This document shows, piece after piece, positions 10,257 through 22,308 of a stretch of DNA of 64,000 nucleotides. The position numbers and the translations under genes are program-made. The notes under the pieces were generated by a model that was given only the letters and a program-made list of their open reading frames with translations, did not search any database and had not been told where the DNA came from. The DNA comes from Trichaptum fuscoviolaceum (taxonomy: Eukaryota > Basidiomycota > Agaricomycetes > Hymenochaetales > Trichaptaceae): the NCBI GenBank assembly GCA_910574455.1, contig CAJSYZ010000003.1, positions 5,431,088 through 5,495,087 on the forward strand, read 5' to 3'. Position 1 is the stretch's first letter. Each line of letters begins with the position of its first letter.

Positions 10257-11864
10257 CTATATAACCCTCCTACGGCCGCAGAATCTCGCCGCATGTTCCT
10301 CCGTCCCACACACAGAACACCTGTGCGCAAAACCACAATTGTTATGACAAGATCGCGGATTATTGTTCCATCCGTAACAAAGTTTCTGCGTCGTCTCGCC
10401 ACCTTTTTTAGTCGCGAGGAACGTATCGCTCGGATTCTGACATACTTGTGAATGATGGCCAACCATCCCACATGCAATGCAGAACTCCTTTTTCTCCCAA
10501 CCACGATTCGATGTAGGCTGCAATTTTCGTTCGAATTTGCTACCAGTTGTGAACACCATACCATCGGGTAGACCGCCATTCGCCAAGTGGTCAGCGATCT
10601 CGAAGATAAACACATCCTCACGCCATACTCCGATATCAAAGTCGGCTGTTTCTGCGAACGCCTTGCGCATTCTGATGCAATATGCACAGCAATGCTTAAG
10701 GGGACGCGCAAGAGCAATGAGGTGCACAACGTGCCCAAAATGCATCGTCAATCTCTCTGCCACTAACTTCACCTCGGACAGATGTTCAGCATCGATGCGA
10801 TTAATAACTTCACGCATCGCACCCATTATACCCCGTACCGCCTCAAGATAGTCCCAGCGTGATAGAGATATTTCACGCTCTTTCTCCCCCGTTCCATCAT
10901 AACCAGGAAGAAAGCACGTCAAGGGCATGTACGTGTTCGCCGAGCGAGTCCCCACCATGAACTCCATCAACCTCTCCAGAGTCTCAAGTTCATATTTCAC
11001 CTGAACCCGGGGCTTTCGATCCCGCTTGGAAATGGAGCCAACAGCAGAACCATGCGACTGATGGACTTTCGAACCTGATGGTGTTTCTTCAGAGTGCACC
11101 GCAGTCGCGCCCTGCATATTAGACCCAGGGATTACAGTGTCTCCGTCACCAGATCCATGCTCTCCAGTATGCGCGAGATTAGCCGGCCTATTCCGATAAA
11201 GGGGGACGGTTCCTTTCCGACCATCCAAAGGTTGTTGTTTCGCGCTTACCGAACCTTCGAAAGCAAATGCCGGCGACAACACGAATCTTGAATCAGTTCT
11301 AGGATAGTTCGCTAGCTGCCTTTCTTGTTCAGCTGGGAGGAGCTCTCGTGTAGAATGATGCGACAATGCTTGTGGAGGACCTGACAGAAAAAACTATTTA
11401 ATACTTGAAAATCTGTAATAACTCCAAACAACTTGCCGGCGTCAGATTTATGTTGAAAATAAGCCAGAGCCTTAGGCGCTGTATATCCAACCGTTCCTAA
11501 ATGCATTGCAATAGCAATAAATAACAAGTTCATAACTTTATACTATTCCTGAGACAACAATGAACATACCATTACTAATACTGCACATGTTTACAACTCG
11601 CGTTTCCGTATTAACGTCTCGCGCGACAGGGTTTCCGAAGTTATCGATATGTCTTGCTGAATCAGAAGGACCACTGACATCCGAGGTCCTGCGAACCTCG
11701 TCACCAACTCCGGTAGAAATTAGCCCAATGGCTAATCGATCGTTGACAGCAGCCTGTGCCTCCTCTTCCAGTTTCCGCTTCTTTGCAGCTCGAGTGGCGG
11801 CAGCTTTCCTTGCCCTTTCTGAGTAGTCAATCTCCTTATCCTGCCTACCTCGTTTGAAAGGCAT
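10257..11864 (-). CDS. Zinc-knuckle protein, probably transposon-associated (gag-like)
   Basis: Start ATG at 11864 (MPFKRGRQDKEIDYSERARK). Exon 1 ends at about 11570 (...SISNG). A short exon encodes TVGYTAPKALAYFQHKSDAG. The next intron appears to begin GCAAGT and end TCTGTCAG, a GC-AG intron. The long last exon runs to 10257. The N-terminus is basic with a coiled KKRKLEEEAQAAV segment. The C-terminus has two Cys/His clusters: CIACGMVGHHSQVC, then CYGWNNNPRSCHNNCGFAH followed by CSVCGTEEHAARFC. This last pattern, a C-x-WN lead-in with CCCH and CCHC spacing, is what I associate with nucleic-acid-binding proteins of basidiomycete retroelements or tyrosine-recombinase elements. No polymerase or recombinase lies next to it. 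The frame is intact, so it may be expressed. Confidence 0.65.
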
Positions 11865-11939
11865 AGTAGTGCAGAAGACAACAGTTATAGATGCTCTTAA
11901 CTGAGCGCGATTTTTGGAAAACCGATGAACGAAAAATAA

Positions 11940-13430
11940 TCACGTGACTAGTGAGCTAACTTGAAAGTCCCCGATCACCGGTATCGTGAGCCTGAGACAC
12001 CGAAATGCTTCACCAATTCCAAGATACATTTATACTTCAATGCCATTGATCTTCCCAATAATGACATCCCTAAAAATAGCATAACTGCCAAAACAACTCT
12101 TTTATTTAGCAATAGTTTTTACATTGCTTACAAGGACTAAAACAGAAATACCTTTGTTTCCTGCGCCAGAACCGTGACCGATTTCAGTTGCACTGCTACC
12201 TACTTTCCTCCTTCAATGAAACGCACTTTAGCTTGAAACATGCAGAAGCCATACCAGTAGTGTCCTCTATGTTCCAGCAATGCCCCAATAAACCATAGAG
12301 TAAAACGATCTACCCGAACAAGTACCGAAGAACAATACCTTCGTCACATTTTACTACTTCAGACACTATGAATAACCTTAGACAATCAGCTCAACTAAAC
12401 TCAATCAGGTTGCTTATCACAACGCACCGATCTATCTGAACCTCCATTTCGGCAATACCATGCATCTTCAGTAAGTATATCAAGCTTTCCCCTCGTCCGA
12501 ACGAAACCAACGGTGCTCCATCAAACATCTAAATCCATTTTACTACCGGATGCAACATCTCAGTGACATAGCATAAGCTTCATTAGAAACCTTTAACCAT
12601 ATACTAGACTCACTTTTCTTAACGTCATATCTTGATCATAAAAAGAGCTTTGCTGCAACAGTCGCTTTCGATCCGATTGCCATCACAAATCCATTCAGCT
12701 AAACCCACGAATCGATGGCTTACGACCGCACCTTTTCCAGCCGTCGATAACAACACAGCGACACCACCTTTTCCCACTCAACATCCACAGCAATCTTAAG
12801 CGACAACCAATCACCGGATGACGAAACCTACGGCGACAACGACAATAAGCATGGCAATGCATTACCACGACCGCATTGACCAGCGCGAAAACAGACATGA
12901 CTGCCAGCGACCACGACCGCGGCCGTAACAACCAAGACGACCATGACCACCAGAATAAGCAATTATGATCACGACGACAACAACGACGATTGCTTGCATC
13001 AGCCACCGACAATTCATCGCTATGCTCCGCGAAATGCGTCGTCCAGCACTTCAAACATAGATGGGATAACTGTAAGTATGTGAATCACAGCACACACAGA
13101 ACAACTGACGAACCTTTATACGAAAAAAAACCAACATAGTTTTTTTCTTCACCATCAAAAGATATATCGACCAAGGTTGGAGTAAATTGATGACAGCCAT
13201 TGTCACCCTTCGCACAACACGATTACCCGACTTCAAGTTGAACAGATCACGTGTTATTATACTAAGTCATACCGAAACGTAAAAAAACACAAACGCCTAA
13301 TGCCAATGTATGCAGCTACCATTGTCATTTGTATGTACATACTTTATAATTCATAATTTAATATAATAAAAACGTAACATACCTAGGGAAAAATAAACAA
13401 GCAAATTATGTAACCGACCGGAAATCTTGC
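11940..13430. other. Long region without a supported gene
   Basis: Contains a CGAC/ACAACGAC-rich low-complexity tract at about 12700-13000, whose open frames on the minus strand are biased in composition (Arg/Cys/Trp) and look spurious. A TCACGTGAC motif lies at 11940, resembling the one that begins the repeat at 8361. Confidence 0.45.
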
Positions 13431-13690
13431 GCAGCATCCTAAAATACTTGCTCACGGCTACCATAGTACCGCTCTGAACTAAGCACCGCCGAAGGGAACC
13501 AAAGATAGAGTTATATAACATACAAACTTACAGCCAATCAGAATACAAGATCTTCGGAATTTGCAACGATCTACATAATTTCAAATGACTTCAACATCCA
13601 CGGCGGATTCCACGCTAATTTGAAATACTGAACTGTTCAAAGGTAAACTACCGCAATGGCAATTCAGCGATGCCCTCCACACACTTCCGT
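13430..13690 (+). repeat. Degraded relative of the 54.7-55.5 kb MITE
   Basis: Shares with 54690-54900 the succession GTACCGC, AAGGGAACCAA, CAATCAGAATACAAGATCTT, GATCTACATAATTTCAA and CTACCGC. Divergence is high and the ends are not recognisable, so this looks like an old partial copy of the same family. Confidence 0.5.
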
Positions 13691-14224
13691 CCGTAAAACA
13701 GTCACTACATAGTAAGACCCATTCTCCAACTGTACTCGAGAACATAGGTTTTCAATCCTTCGTTATGGACAAGCTCGCTCTGAAAGGCTCTGGAGAATTG
13801 GAATAGAGCATATCTAATTATCTAACAGATTATCAGTGCACCCGCTATGCGGCTCACAGCACTACATAAGTTCTCGATATCAGCTCTTCCAAAAACAAAT
13901 ATCGGAAAGCCATATGACCTTTACTTCACTTCATCCGAACCTACAGTGACATCACGATGAACAACTATTTCCTCTATGGCTATCGTAGCTTTTTAGCAAG
14001 CGAAGCTTGCCCATTACTTCCGCAAGCCCGAACCTCTAATAACATGTCAAATTCTGTGTGTTTCCACCTAACTAGCTGTATCATCAGCAATTTTCATTCC
14101 ACCCTCATTAGTGTAACTATCTTACATAACACGAACTTTTCTCCAGATTTTTCACTATCCATGTTCTTCAACTTATTAACACAAGACTTAAAGGCACGTA
14201 AGAAAAAACTCATCATAACCCTAT

Positions 14225-14962
14225 CTACGCATTCAGCCGCAATACATCTTTCCTCTTCACATACCACTTTCGACTTTTCTCTTTCAGATGCTCGACCACG
14301 TAACCAATAACAACCTTGCTCCCACATCCATCTTCCGTTATGACAATATTGGTCACAACAGCTGCTAACATGATCCCTTCCGATCCTCCCTCGGCCTTTC
14401 TTGCAACAACAAAGTCGCCCTCTCTGAACACCTGTAGCTCCGACGTCGTACAAAGAAGAGTCACCGAACCCGGGTCCGAATCCGTGTCACATCCGAACCC
14501 GATATTGATTTCATTGCCGTTGTGGAAGGAAGATCGCTTGCTTTCCTTATCGGCCACACACTCCGCAAATTCTCGATCTTTACAATCCACATCCAACTTG
14601 AAGTCGCCTATACCACCTTTTCCTTCCTCCATGATAACTTTTCGATGGACCCAAGACTCTCGGAGGTCAAGAGTTAATGCCGATCTGTGATCAAAAATGG
14701 AGCGGTAACTCTCTTCATAATAACTCTGGACGGCGTCTTGAGCTTCGCTCCTAGTGGAACCCGAAACCGAGTCTCCGGATTGCATAGTGCCCAGACTTTC
14801 AGCACTATCGTACGCAGGACAATAAGCTGAGAAAGCTGACGTATTCCCGAAATTGCACGCGTCACCTATATACACCTAGTCAGTCCTGCTAGAACCCTTT
14901 GACGATTTATCACTTAAGATCATACCAAGTGCATCACCATAAGACCAGCAGGTTGATCGCAT
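14225..14962 (-). CDS. Small intact gene of unknown function with a possible Tudor-like C-terminus
   Basis: Two exons: 14962-14926 (MRSTCWSYGDALG) and 14865-14225, joined by a 60-bp intron (GTATGA...TATATAG). The predicted product is 225 residues. The splice keeps the frame open from an ATG to a stop, which supports a real gene. The N-terminal half is acidic and Ser-rich. The C-terminal 65 residues (FREGDFVVARKAEGG, LAAVVTNIVI, KVVIGYVVEHL, RKWYVKRKDVLRLN) alternate short hydrophobic strands with charged turns, resembling a small beta-barrel such as a Tudor or BAH fold. That is only a guess. It has no neighbours that suggest a pathway. Confidence 0.55.
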
Positions 14963-15504
14963 GATCCCCTTTATTACACCTACAAATTCTTAACTGAAAG
15001 TTAGCACTAATCCTAATATGCATTATAAACACGCACTTATTGTGGGTCGAGAACAAGACACAAGCAACAGAGATAGACGACTGTCTAGCTTATTATGTCT
15101 CCAACTTTCGGGTAGGCTTCCAAAAATATATTGTGCAAATATCATTATCAGACGTTTTTCTATGCGAAAAATCATATCACATATGATCGTATGCACAACC
15201 GCTGTACACACTGTTCCACTATTGTTTGGCGGTTTACTCGTGCCTTGCTTCTTAAGCCTTCCAGAGCTCATGGATCAGCAAGCTTCTAATGCAAATGACT
15301 ATGTATTACCGACTTCTTTACATTTACAATACTTAATATGGGCTTCCTCTAATAAATTAAAATAGAAGAAACTATCACGTGTAACAACCACATTTTATCT
15401 CGACCAGTTTACCATAACATTTATTTCAATTTTCCAGATCAAAAAAGGCATTTCAACCTACATACGTCCTAGTAGTACATCGTTACATAATGATGAGTGG
15501 GACT

Positions 15505-16770
15505 CTTTGTTTGCCAATGTTTGATTGATTGTTTATTCCATTATAGTGACTGCAGGCCCTCTACGCCTATGGCGCACTTAAAATACAGAGTAATCTACCA
15601 AAATGAATAAAATGGTTCTGGAGCTACAAATGAATGCCGAGTGAAGTAAGTTTCAAGGAAAAAGAGTAAAAGAAAGGTATGATCTATAGAGGTATCGATA
15701 ACTGAGGTATAAAGTATTGCGTGAATCGCTGAGCAAAATGGGGTGCACATATAAGTACAGCGTTTGCGATAAGGATACAGTGAGAATTTGAATACATGAA
15801 TGAGCAATGCGACATACGAGGGAACTATTTGAGAAAGGCCATCCACTCCAATAAAGAGTAAAATAAGAAAGAGACAAGCGAGGAATAAAAAAAGCCAAGA
15901 ATAATCAATCCAGCTCCATAGACGTCATTGCCGGTGTCGTTGGTATGTCCGGGGGGAACAGAAGATTGAACCGTCCTGAGTTCTTGATGAAGCTCGGTAC
16001 TGGTCCGAGGCAGGCCTTAGGACCTAGGAGAGTGCAAAGAGTCAGTGGGCGATTCCGTACAGCTATCCAGAGATCGCGCAGCTGCTCAAGGAATCGCCGA
16101 CACACTATGAGAAAGTGCGCCGGGGTTTCCAGGACTCCGCACCTGGCAAATAGCGGAGAGTTTGCACGCCCAATGCGGGGGGTGCATGGCCGGTACGCAG
16201 ATGGGTCAGGGCTGCGCACTTGTTGCGAGTCTGGTACTTGTACAGAGCTCGGACGCCCCGCAAAGGCGAGTTCAGGTCCACGGGGCGGAGCTTCTTTGCA
16301 CTCTTCAATTGGATCCACGTTGCATTCCATTTCTTGCTCGTTGGGAAGTGCGAACGGCGATAAGGACAGCTGCGTTTATCGGTAAGGGTAGAGTGGGGAA
16401 TCGAAGTCGCCCTAGCTGGTCAGCTTCGGGACCCTTGGCAGCGGTCTTTGTCTCGGCATTGACTCACTCATTCGCCTCAATTTCTTCTTGGCCTGGTATC
16501 CCGTGTACTTTGAGTTGAAGAGTTTGCCGCTGCTTCTAGAGGCGTCGAAGTTCGGTCCGGAACAACTCGATGAGATGTTGGCCGTGCTGGGATTTTGGTG
16601 TCGAGAGAGCAGAAATGGCGGCTTGGTTGTCAATGAACAGGTGGGCATGCATTGCGCGAGGCGTCGCCCAGATCAGATACAGGCCAAGGAGGGCACCGCA
16701 CACCTCGCCTTCGACTACCGTATGCTCCTAGGCTGTCCCTAGGTACATTCTGCGGATGTCCGGTGAGTAA
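15505..16770 (-). mobile_element. 5'-truncated LINE (Tad1-like): RNase H end, Cys/His motif and 3' tail
   Basis: The minus-strand translation shows an RNase H domain: YLGT and TVVEGEVCGALLGLYLI (about 16740-16690), then HAHLFIDNQAAISAL with the catalytic Asp, and GIPGQEEIEANE. Next come the LINE C-terminal signatures LTHLRTGHAP and IGRANSPLFARCGVLETPAHFLIVCR, with C-H-C spacing, ending near 15905 at MTSMELD. Frame changes near 16250 and 16450 show decay. Downstream lies an untranslated region ending in GCGTAGAGGGCCTGCAGTCA, then AATGGAATAAACAATCAATC near 15540-15510, a simple-repeat tail typical of this clade. Reverse transcriptase and ORF1 are absent: a 5'-truncated dead insertion. Confidence 0.85.
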
Positions 16771-17069
16771 ACTCGGCGTCTGGGCTGACCGGAGAGGGTC
16801 CTCTGACAATGAAAGGGGTAATAAAGGAGTTTCTATGATAGTATTGGTATGAATAGGAGAAGAAAGGGAAGAAGACAGAAAAAGAGATTAAATTTAAGAG
16901 AAAGAGCCACAGAGAGGAAGAGGAAGAGACAGACCGCACATTACACCTGGTAGTGCCTCTGAGATATCTTCAGCTGAGTTCTCTAGTTGTCGTCCTTCTA
17001 CGGTAAGTCCTACAGTTGTTCAAAGTGTCGAAAGTCTCGTGCCAGATGCTTCTCTTCTTTCTGGCTTCT

Positions 17070-17930
17070 TCCGGCGGTGGATGTATGCGTCGTATGGAAT
17101 ATGGAGTGGGACTCGTTCTTGCGCTCCCGCATGCTATCGTCTGTTTTCAGCTATCTATAAAGAAATTCTTCCTCGAAGGATGCTGAAGTGAAAAATTGGG
17201 CTAGCAGGTTCTTGTGGGAGAAGCCGTTCTAGAGCTGGCTGAAAAGGTCCTTGCTCAAGAGCGACTTAGGTTGCCGAGGGACCGGCGAGTCAAGCCCAAC
17301 ACCGAAGGGAGGCGCAGCCTCTGACGAGGAGAAGCCTCGGCAAACCCGCAAGGAAGGCTACGCCGACCGCGGTCTCCATAAATAGTGCCACCCAAGTAAA
17401 TAGATATTGAAGTGCAACACTTACCTTACTTCTGTACCACACTCCAGATGTCGGCAACAAACAATGGGCTTTGATATAGCAGGTGACATCTGCTGCCTTT
17501 AAAGCGGGTGGCATCCTCTGCTTTTAAAGGGGTAGCGTCCTCTGATTTTAAAGCGGGTAGCGTCCTCTGGGCATTCAGGCTGCATAGTGAGAACTTCCAC
17601 TATTGAACAATGAGTCGGGTGGCACAAATAAGGCTTCGTTCGAACGGGCTTTGTTATAGCGGGTACTAGCGTCCGCTGGGAATTGAGCAATCGTTCGGGT
17701 GGCACGAACAGGTCCCCGTCCGACACAGGTGTCATGCAAAATTTCATGTGGTCTTCATCGTGCGTCGCTACTGTCTTGAGGCTCGACGTCGTCCTTGTTG
17801 TTGTCGTTGATGATGAAGAGACACGACGCGACTTGACGCGTGACGTTCGCGTGCTCCTACTTGTCACGAGTTGTGGTACTTCTTCGAACTCCTGACCCAC
17901 CAATATCGTTACTAAATCATTCAACCGTGA
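17070..17930 (+). repeat. Long dispersed repeat, copy 1 (copy 2 at 62690-63580)
   Basis: Shared landmarks in the same order and orientation: CTTCCTCGA(A/G)GGATG, TTCTTGTGGGA, GAGCTGGCTGAAAAGGT, GACGAGTCA, AAACCGAAGGGA-like, GACGAGGA(G/T)AAGCCTCGG, AAGGAAGGCTA, TAGTGCCACCCA(A/T)GTAAATAGATAT, TGTTATAGC(G/A)GGTA, and near the end TTCTTCGAA. About 860 bp. The minus strand keeps a weak open frame (FEEVPQLV, RVKSRRVSSSS), also seen in copy 2. Probably part of a transposon or an LTR, class unknown. Confidence 0.75.
17470..17570 (+). repeat. Degenerate ~27-bp tandem repeat
   Basis: Three to four units of the form TTTTAAAGCGGGTAGCGTCC TCTG (split here) in a row, with variants GGTGGC/GGTAGC and ATCC/GTCC. 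Further degenerate units lie at 17650-17690 and near 63310 in copy 2 of the long repeat. Confidence 0.7.
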
Positions 17931-18186
17931 ATCATGTCCTCAACTTATCATACTTTACTTCTCATCCACCTTCTAATTTTCCTTGACCATGTATGTTTGC
18001 GTTTGCAAATCTTCCTCCGGTACCCACTCATTCAACGGTGGAAATCGAAAATCCAAACAAAAGTAAAATTTTCGTTCAGATCAAGATCTGGACACTGACC
18101 TCTTGCTAGCTTTACCGGTCAACACAATCATTACTTGATCTCATAGGGGTACCACCATCACCATTATCGCGATACCGGCATACACA

Positions 18187-19003
18187 ATGCGTGGAACTGT
18201 TACGACGCAATGTCTCACGGATAACGAGGTGGAGACTGCAGTCACGGTTATATATTCAATGCTGCAGATGTATAAGGCACCGGCTAGGCGATTTGTATCA
18301 CTTGACATCGAGTGGGCAAGCGAACGCGGAGCGAGGAAAGATCGTCGTGTAGACCTCATTCAACTCGCTATTCAACACCGCGTATTTCTCATCAGGACGC
18401 ATAATTGGAATGAGCTTCATCCTTCGTTGGCACGCCTCCTGGGCGATGTTACTGTCATAAAAGTATCCGCAGGAATCATCGGTATGAATAGTTGATCTCT
18501 TTGACTGCAAGGTGGCCTAACAGAGTTCATTGGAAGCTGACGCAGCGCGTATACGGGACAAGTTTCACACCTCTGTGCGCTCCTGTATTGATCTCACAGA
18601 TTGGGCGCGCTTTGTCTTTCCCTCGTTCTCACCTAAAAACCCGACCTGGTCCAGACTAATATTCAGCCCTCGGCTCTGGTTTCGACATCCGACTCAGGCA
18701 GTCAAACTCGAATCAATAGTCGGCGTAATTTTAAGGCAGAATATCGACAAAAGAGGTGAATTCACAAAGAGCGACTGGGCAGCGGACAATCTTTCAATCG
18801 CTCAACAGATCTGTGAGTTCTACTTTTATCACTTAACCTCTAGCGCTCGGCTCATTTGTGCTCAAATACTAGATGCGGCTGTCGATGCCCACAGTGTATA
18901 CTCTGTAGCTAAGGTCTTGGATCAGAACACCAAGCCATTGGACGAGCTTCGTATTCACTTTGAGCCCAAGCAACGGTGTGCCTGTGGTCGCACATTACCA
19001 TAG
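18187..19003 (+). CDS. WRN-type 3'-5' exonuclease (DEDDy, RNase D superfamily)
   Basis: Three exons (18187-18481, 18537-18812, 18873-19003) splice to a continuous 233-residue frame. ExoI: FVSLDIEWA with the catalytic Asp and Glu. Strand and helix: RRVDLIQLAIQHRVFLI. ExoII region: VIKVSAGIIADAARIRDKF, where the second Asp is read across the first intron. Then GEFTKSDWAADNLSIAQQI and, across the second intron, YAAVDAHSVYSVAKVL, the ExoIII Tyr-x3-Asp pair. Both introns fall inside conserved motifs and restore them exactly. The length matches a lone exonuclease domain (about 200-250 residues). Family members trim 3' ends of DNA or RNA. The protein ends in a short Cys-containing tail (CACGRTLP). 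Appears intact; I see no partner next to it. Confidence 0.85.
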
Positions 19004-19774
19004 ACCTTTGTTAAGGCGTAGACGGTGGTTTATATTCAACTTGATGCAGAACATTCAAGTTGCTTCCCACTCTTGTGGCCTTCTTCTTTCAGCCGTCACT
19101 TTAGTTAATACACTTGATATTTCTCATGTTTTGCTCGCCTCACGTGTTGATCTTATCTTTGAACTACATCGTGACCGACATCTGATATACTCCGAGGTAA
19201 TCACAGAGCTGCCAGTGTGGAAATAGTACAGTCACAGTACTTTATAACTTCCTGTATTGTCACTCTCCAAACCTTCACATCTCAAAATGCTACGGTCGGA
19301 AACAGTTCTTCCTCTCTCACCTATACATACCCATAACGTCACTATCAGCTTCCGCTCCATCCTCAAATCTCTCACTAGTACATGATCTCATAAATTGTCT
19401 GACACATCGCAAATATTGCGTTCACATTTGACACTCGACACATAAAACATCAGTGCCAACAGTGCACCAACAACATATATCGCATCCTACTGCACACCCG
19501 TCCTGCGTCTATTATTACCAAAGATGATTACGACATTATGGAAAGGATGTACATAGAAACTAACAACGACAATAGCCTACAAATACACAACTTCGTTGAT
19601 GTTACTCCCATGTGCAGATGCGGAAAAAGGATTCGCCTTCAACGGACTAATGAATGACAAAAAGGCAAAGTAATGGATATGTGACCGTTTACTCGAGACC
19701 TGCAAGACTATGCCAAGAGCACATTTGCGACCAACCAAATGGTCCATCGCGCGATGGGATCAGAGCGAAGTCAG

Positions 19775-21055
19775 GTTTGAATCTCTGGTTCCGGATACGC
19801 CTCCATAATACGGACAAGCTTCTCCCCAGCGAAACGTCTATACAAGTCAATTTCGGGACCGACACATAACAACTGAATCAGTGGACATTTCTCCAGTCTG
19901 GCATTGATAAAAGAGCAAACATTCATTTAATTAGTAAGATTGAATGAGAATAACTTACAGTGAACGAATCACGTCCGTGATGAGATCCACGCCCTTCTAT
20001 GTACTTCAACCAAGGACCGAGGAACACATAGAGATCAGCCTTACGGTGGTCACAAATACCAGCCTAATCCTACGCCTATCACTTATACTCCTGGCGCTCT
20101 GCCTCCTTATCAATCTGAATGCTTTTCATCTGGCCAGGTTTTTCGTCCAAAGCAGCAATACATGCGTGAGTGACCAAAGCGCTGAATAAGGCGCCCATGA
20201 ACGTCTATCATGCTTGTCAGACACACCACAAACGCCAATTAATTTATGGTGCTCACTCATGAATAATGCCACGGCGTGGAACAAACTGAATATGTTACCG
20301 AACTGAACATACTTCGTGCAGTGCTCCCTGCTCCTTGCTGATATTGAACGCCGAGCAGACTTCCTTCCTTCATCTCCTCCTTCGTGCGTAGCGGCCACAG
20401 GCGCTGGAACTCCGCCTTCTGGAGAAGCAAACATACCGGGAGGACCTTTTGGAGGAGGTAGATGGGCGCCAGCGCACCGTAGGTGTACATTATTGTGCTA
20501 GATAACAAACTGCGGGTATGCCTGACAGTCGATGCGATAGCCTGCATCCACGTCGAGTAGAAGATGGCAGAAGTGAAGTCGTCGATGCGCACGGGATACG
20601 GGACCGCCTTCATTTTCGCGAAGAAGACTGACGAGTCGAGGATAATGTACGTGTTGCTGTCGGGACCTGAAAGAGGTACGGTTCGCCAAGATAATGACTT
20701 CAATAGATTTTGCGGCTTCGCCGACCGGGTACTCATTATCTTTCACGTTCGGTACAGCGCAGATCAGAATGACGTACGAAATTGCCTTGCCCGTCAACGA
20801 AATCATCAAAGACACCTTGAACTTCAGCTTCCAGTCGTTGATCTCCAACTCCAAAGTCGAAATGGGCCCAGTCCTCCGCTTATTCTTGCATTCAGGCCAA
20901 CCAATGATATCGCTTGTATAGGCGTGTCCGTGGCTCGAGTGTTTCACCGACATCGGCTCCTCAGCGTCGCGTAGTCCATGACCAGTGTACACGCGATATG
21001 CGAGTGCCACGGCGCACTCATGTTCAAGTAGTTCGGTGCAGGCGAGATGTTAGGG
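19775..21055 (-). pseudogene. AGS1: Alpha-1,3-glucan synthase fragment (copy A)
   Basis: The minus strand reads, from high to low coordinates: APNYLNMSAP (near 21040), ICAVPNVKDNEYPVGEAAKS (20750), DDFTSAIFYSTWMQAIAST (20580), LAPIYLLQKVLPVCLLLQKA (20450), GVCGVSDKHDRRSWAPYSAL (20215) and IQLLCVGPEIDLYRRFAGEK (19830). This is the start of the intracellular glycogen-synthase-like domain of the fungal cell-wall enzyme, which is normally over 2,000 residues. Several frame changes and stops interrupt it, and both ends are truncated. It diverges from the copies at 35 and 42 kb, so it is an independent or older duplicate. Confidence 0.85.
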
Positions 21056-21059
21056 CAAT

Positions 21060-22180
21060 GCAACGGGTTTAATTGATTAACAGATTTACTCTGATTTATG
21101 TGCAAATTAATAACTTAAGAGCATGTTACTTACTTCCATATCTACTTACACTCCGGCAACGACGGGGATTTATGCTGGTGCATTGTAATTTTAAAGTTTG
21201 GCTTATTCGTTCTCTACTACACTAATTTAGTAATTACATGTGGCGTGGTGCCGGAGGGGCCAGAGCTACCCTGGGAAGGAGGATGAATGATTTGTGGCCA
21301 CACATGACAAATAAACATCAACAACAAGGAAAACTTTGAGCCTCACGACAGTGTCAATGCAACAAAGCGTCAAGATTTTAGGGAGACACCAGTAAGCGGA
21401 TGCATTTGCTCACATTCTGAGACGCTTTCTGATACTGTTTGCTTGCATAGGACGATGTGCTACTGAATCCACATCCGTCGTTACGCTCATAGCGACCGTG
21501 GAGTCTGCTGAAGAACATGGCGAGTGAACACTTCCGACAGATGAATCAGTACCAGCTTGCCAACCTGCGGTGCTCATTCCGTCAACGAGCGCTATGCTCG
21601 CACTTGCAGATGTTGCAGGACTACGGCTTCGCGAAAGCTCGACTCATACGAACGCGTAATGAACGTGAATGCCTCCGCGAGCGACGGCCACCCGAGAGTC
21701 AAATTGCTACATGTGTCAGACGAGGCCAACATTGTGCCACCAGAAGTGCGATAGCACCCGCTATTGAAATTGACGCGTAATATCTGGGACCTCCTTAGAA
21801 CAATAAGTGGGGAACTGGTAAGTAACTTTTCCTGTACCTTCTTTGGTTGTGGGCTTGACTCCTTTCCCTTAGCGGCTAAAGTCGCTCTACAGCAAGGACT
21901 TTTCCAACGAGCACCGCTCGGCTTCTACTACAAGAACCTACAAACTCGGTTTTCAATATGGCATCCTCAGCGGAAGCTTGCCAACAACAGATTGCAGCGT
22001 GCCGGATTGCTACACCTCAGGCGCAAGATGGGTGGATCCCGAAGGCCGTCAGCGCTGGCGCTCTTCCTTTCGTTAGAGCCTCGCGCAGAACAGCGACTTC
22101 GTGGCCTTATTCGACTGTTCAGGCAGGAATAGGTATGTTATTCTATGTCTGAATACATTTAATCCATGTTCACAATTCCC
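21060..22180. other. Region without a recognised gene
   Basis: Open frames at 21517-21780 and 21764-22132 show no known motif. The stretch lies just beyond the upstream end of glucan synthase copy A. Confidence 0.4.
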
Positions 22181-22183
22181 GTA

Positions 22184-22308
22184 TAGCCCATACGGCCGTC
22201 CCGTACCCATATGGCGATCTCACTTTTTGTTTTACGGGCCGTATCCGTATTGAGGGGTAGAAAATACGGCCGTGTGCGTATACGGTACGGTACGGTGCGG
22301 AGCCCTAC
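22184..22308. mobile_element. Probable terminal part of a hAT-like element or MITE
   Basis: Dense in TACGG/CCGTA motifs: CATACGGCCGTCCCGTACCC, GGCCGTATCCGTATTG and TACGGTACGGTACGGTGCGG, ending GCGGAGCCCTA. Read on the minus strand it begins TAGGGCTCCGCACC, which resembles hAT terminal sequences followed by subterminal repeats. No transposase and no clear target duplication were seen. Confidence 0.45.

Noticed and set aside
12695..13054. 119-residue minus-strand frame rich in Arg, Cys and Trp
   Set aside because: It is the shadow of a CGACAACGAC-rich low-complexity tract, with no domain and no splice context.
15595..15898. Hydrophobic Leu/Ser/Tyr-rich frames as a membrane protein
   Set aside because: They are the T-rich 3' untranslated region of the LINE on the same strand.
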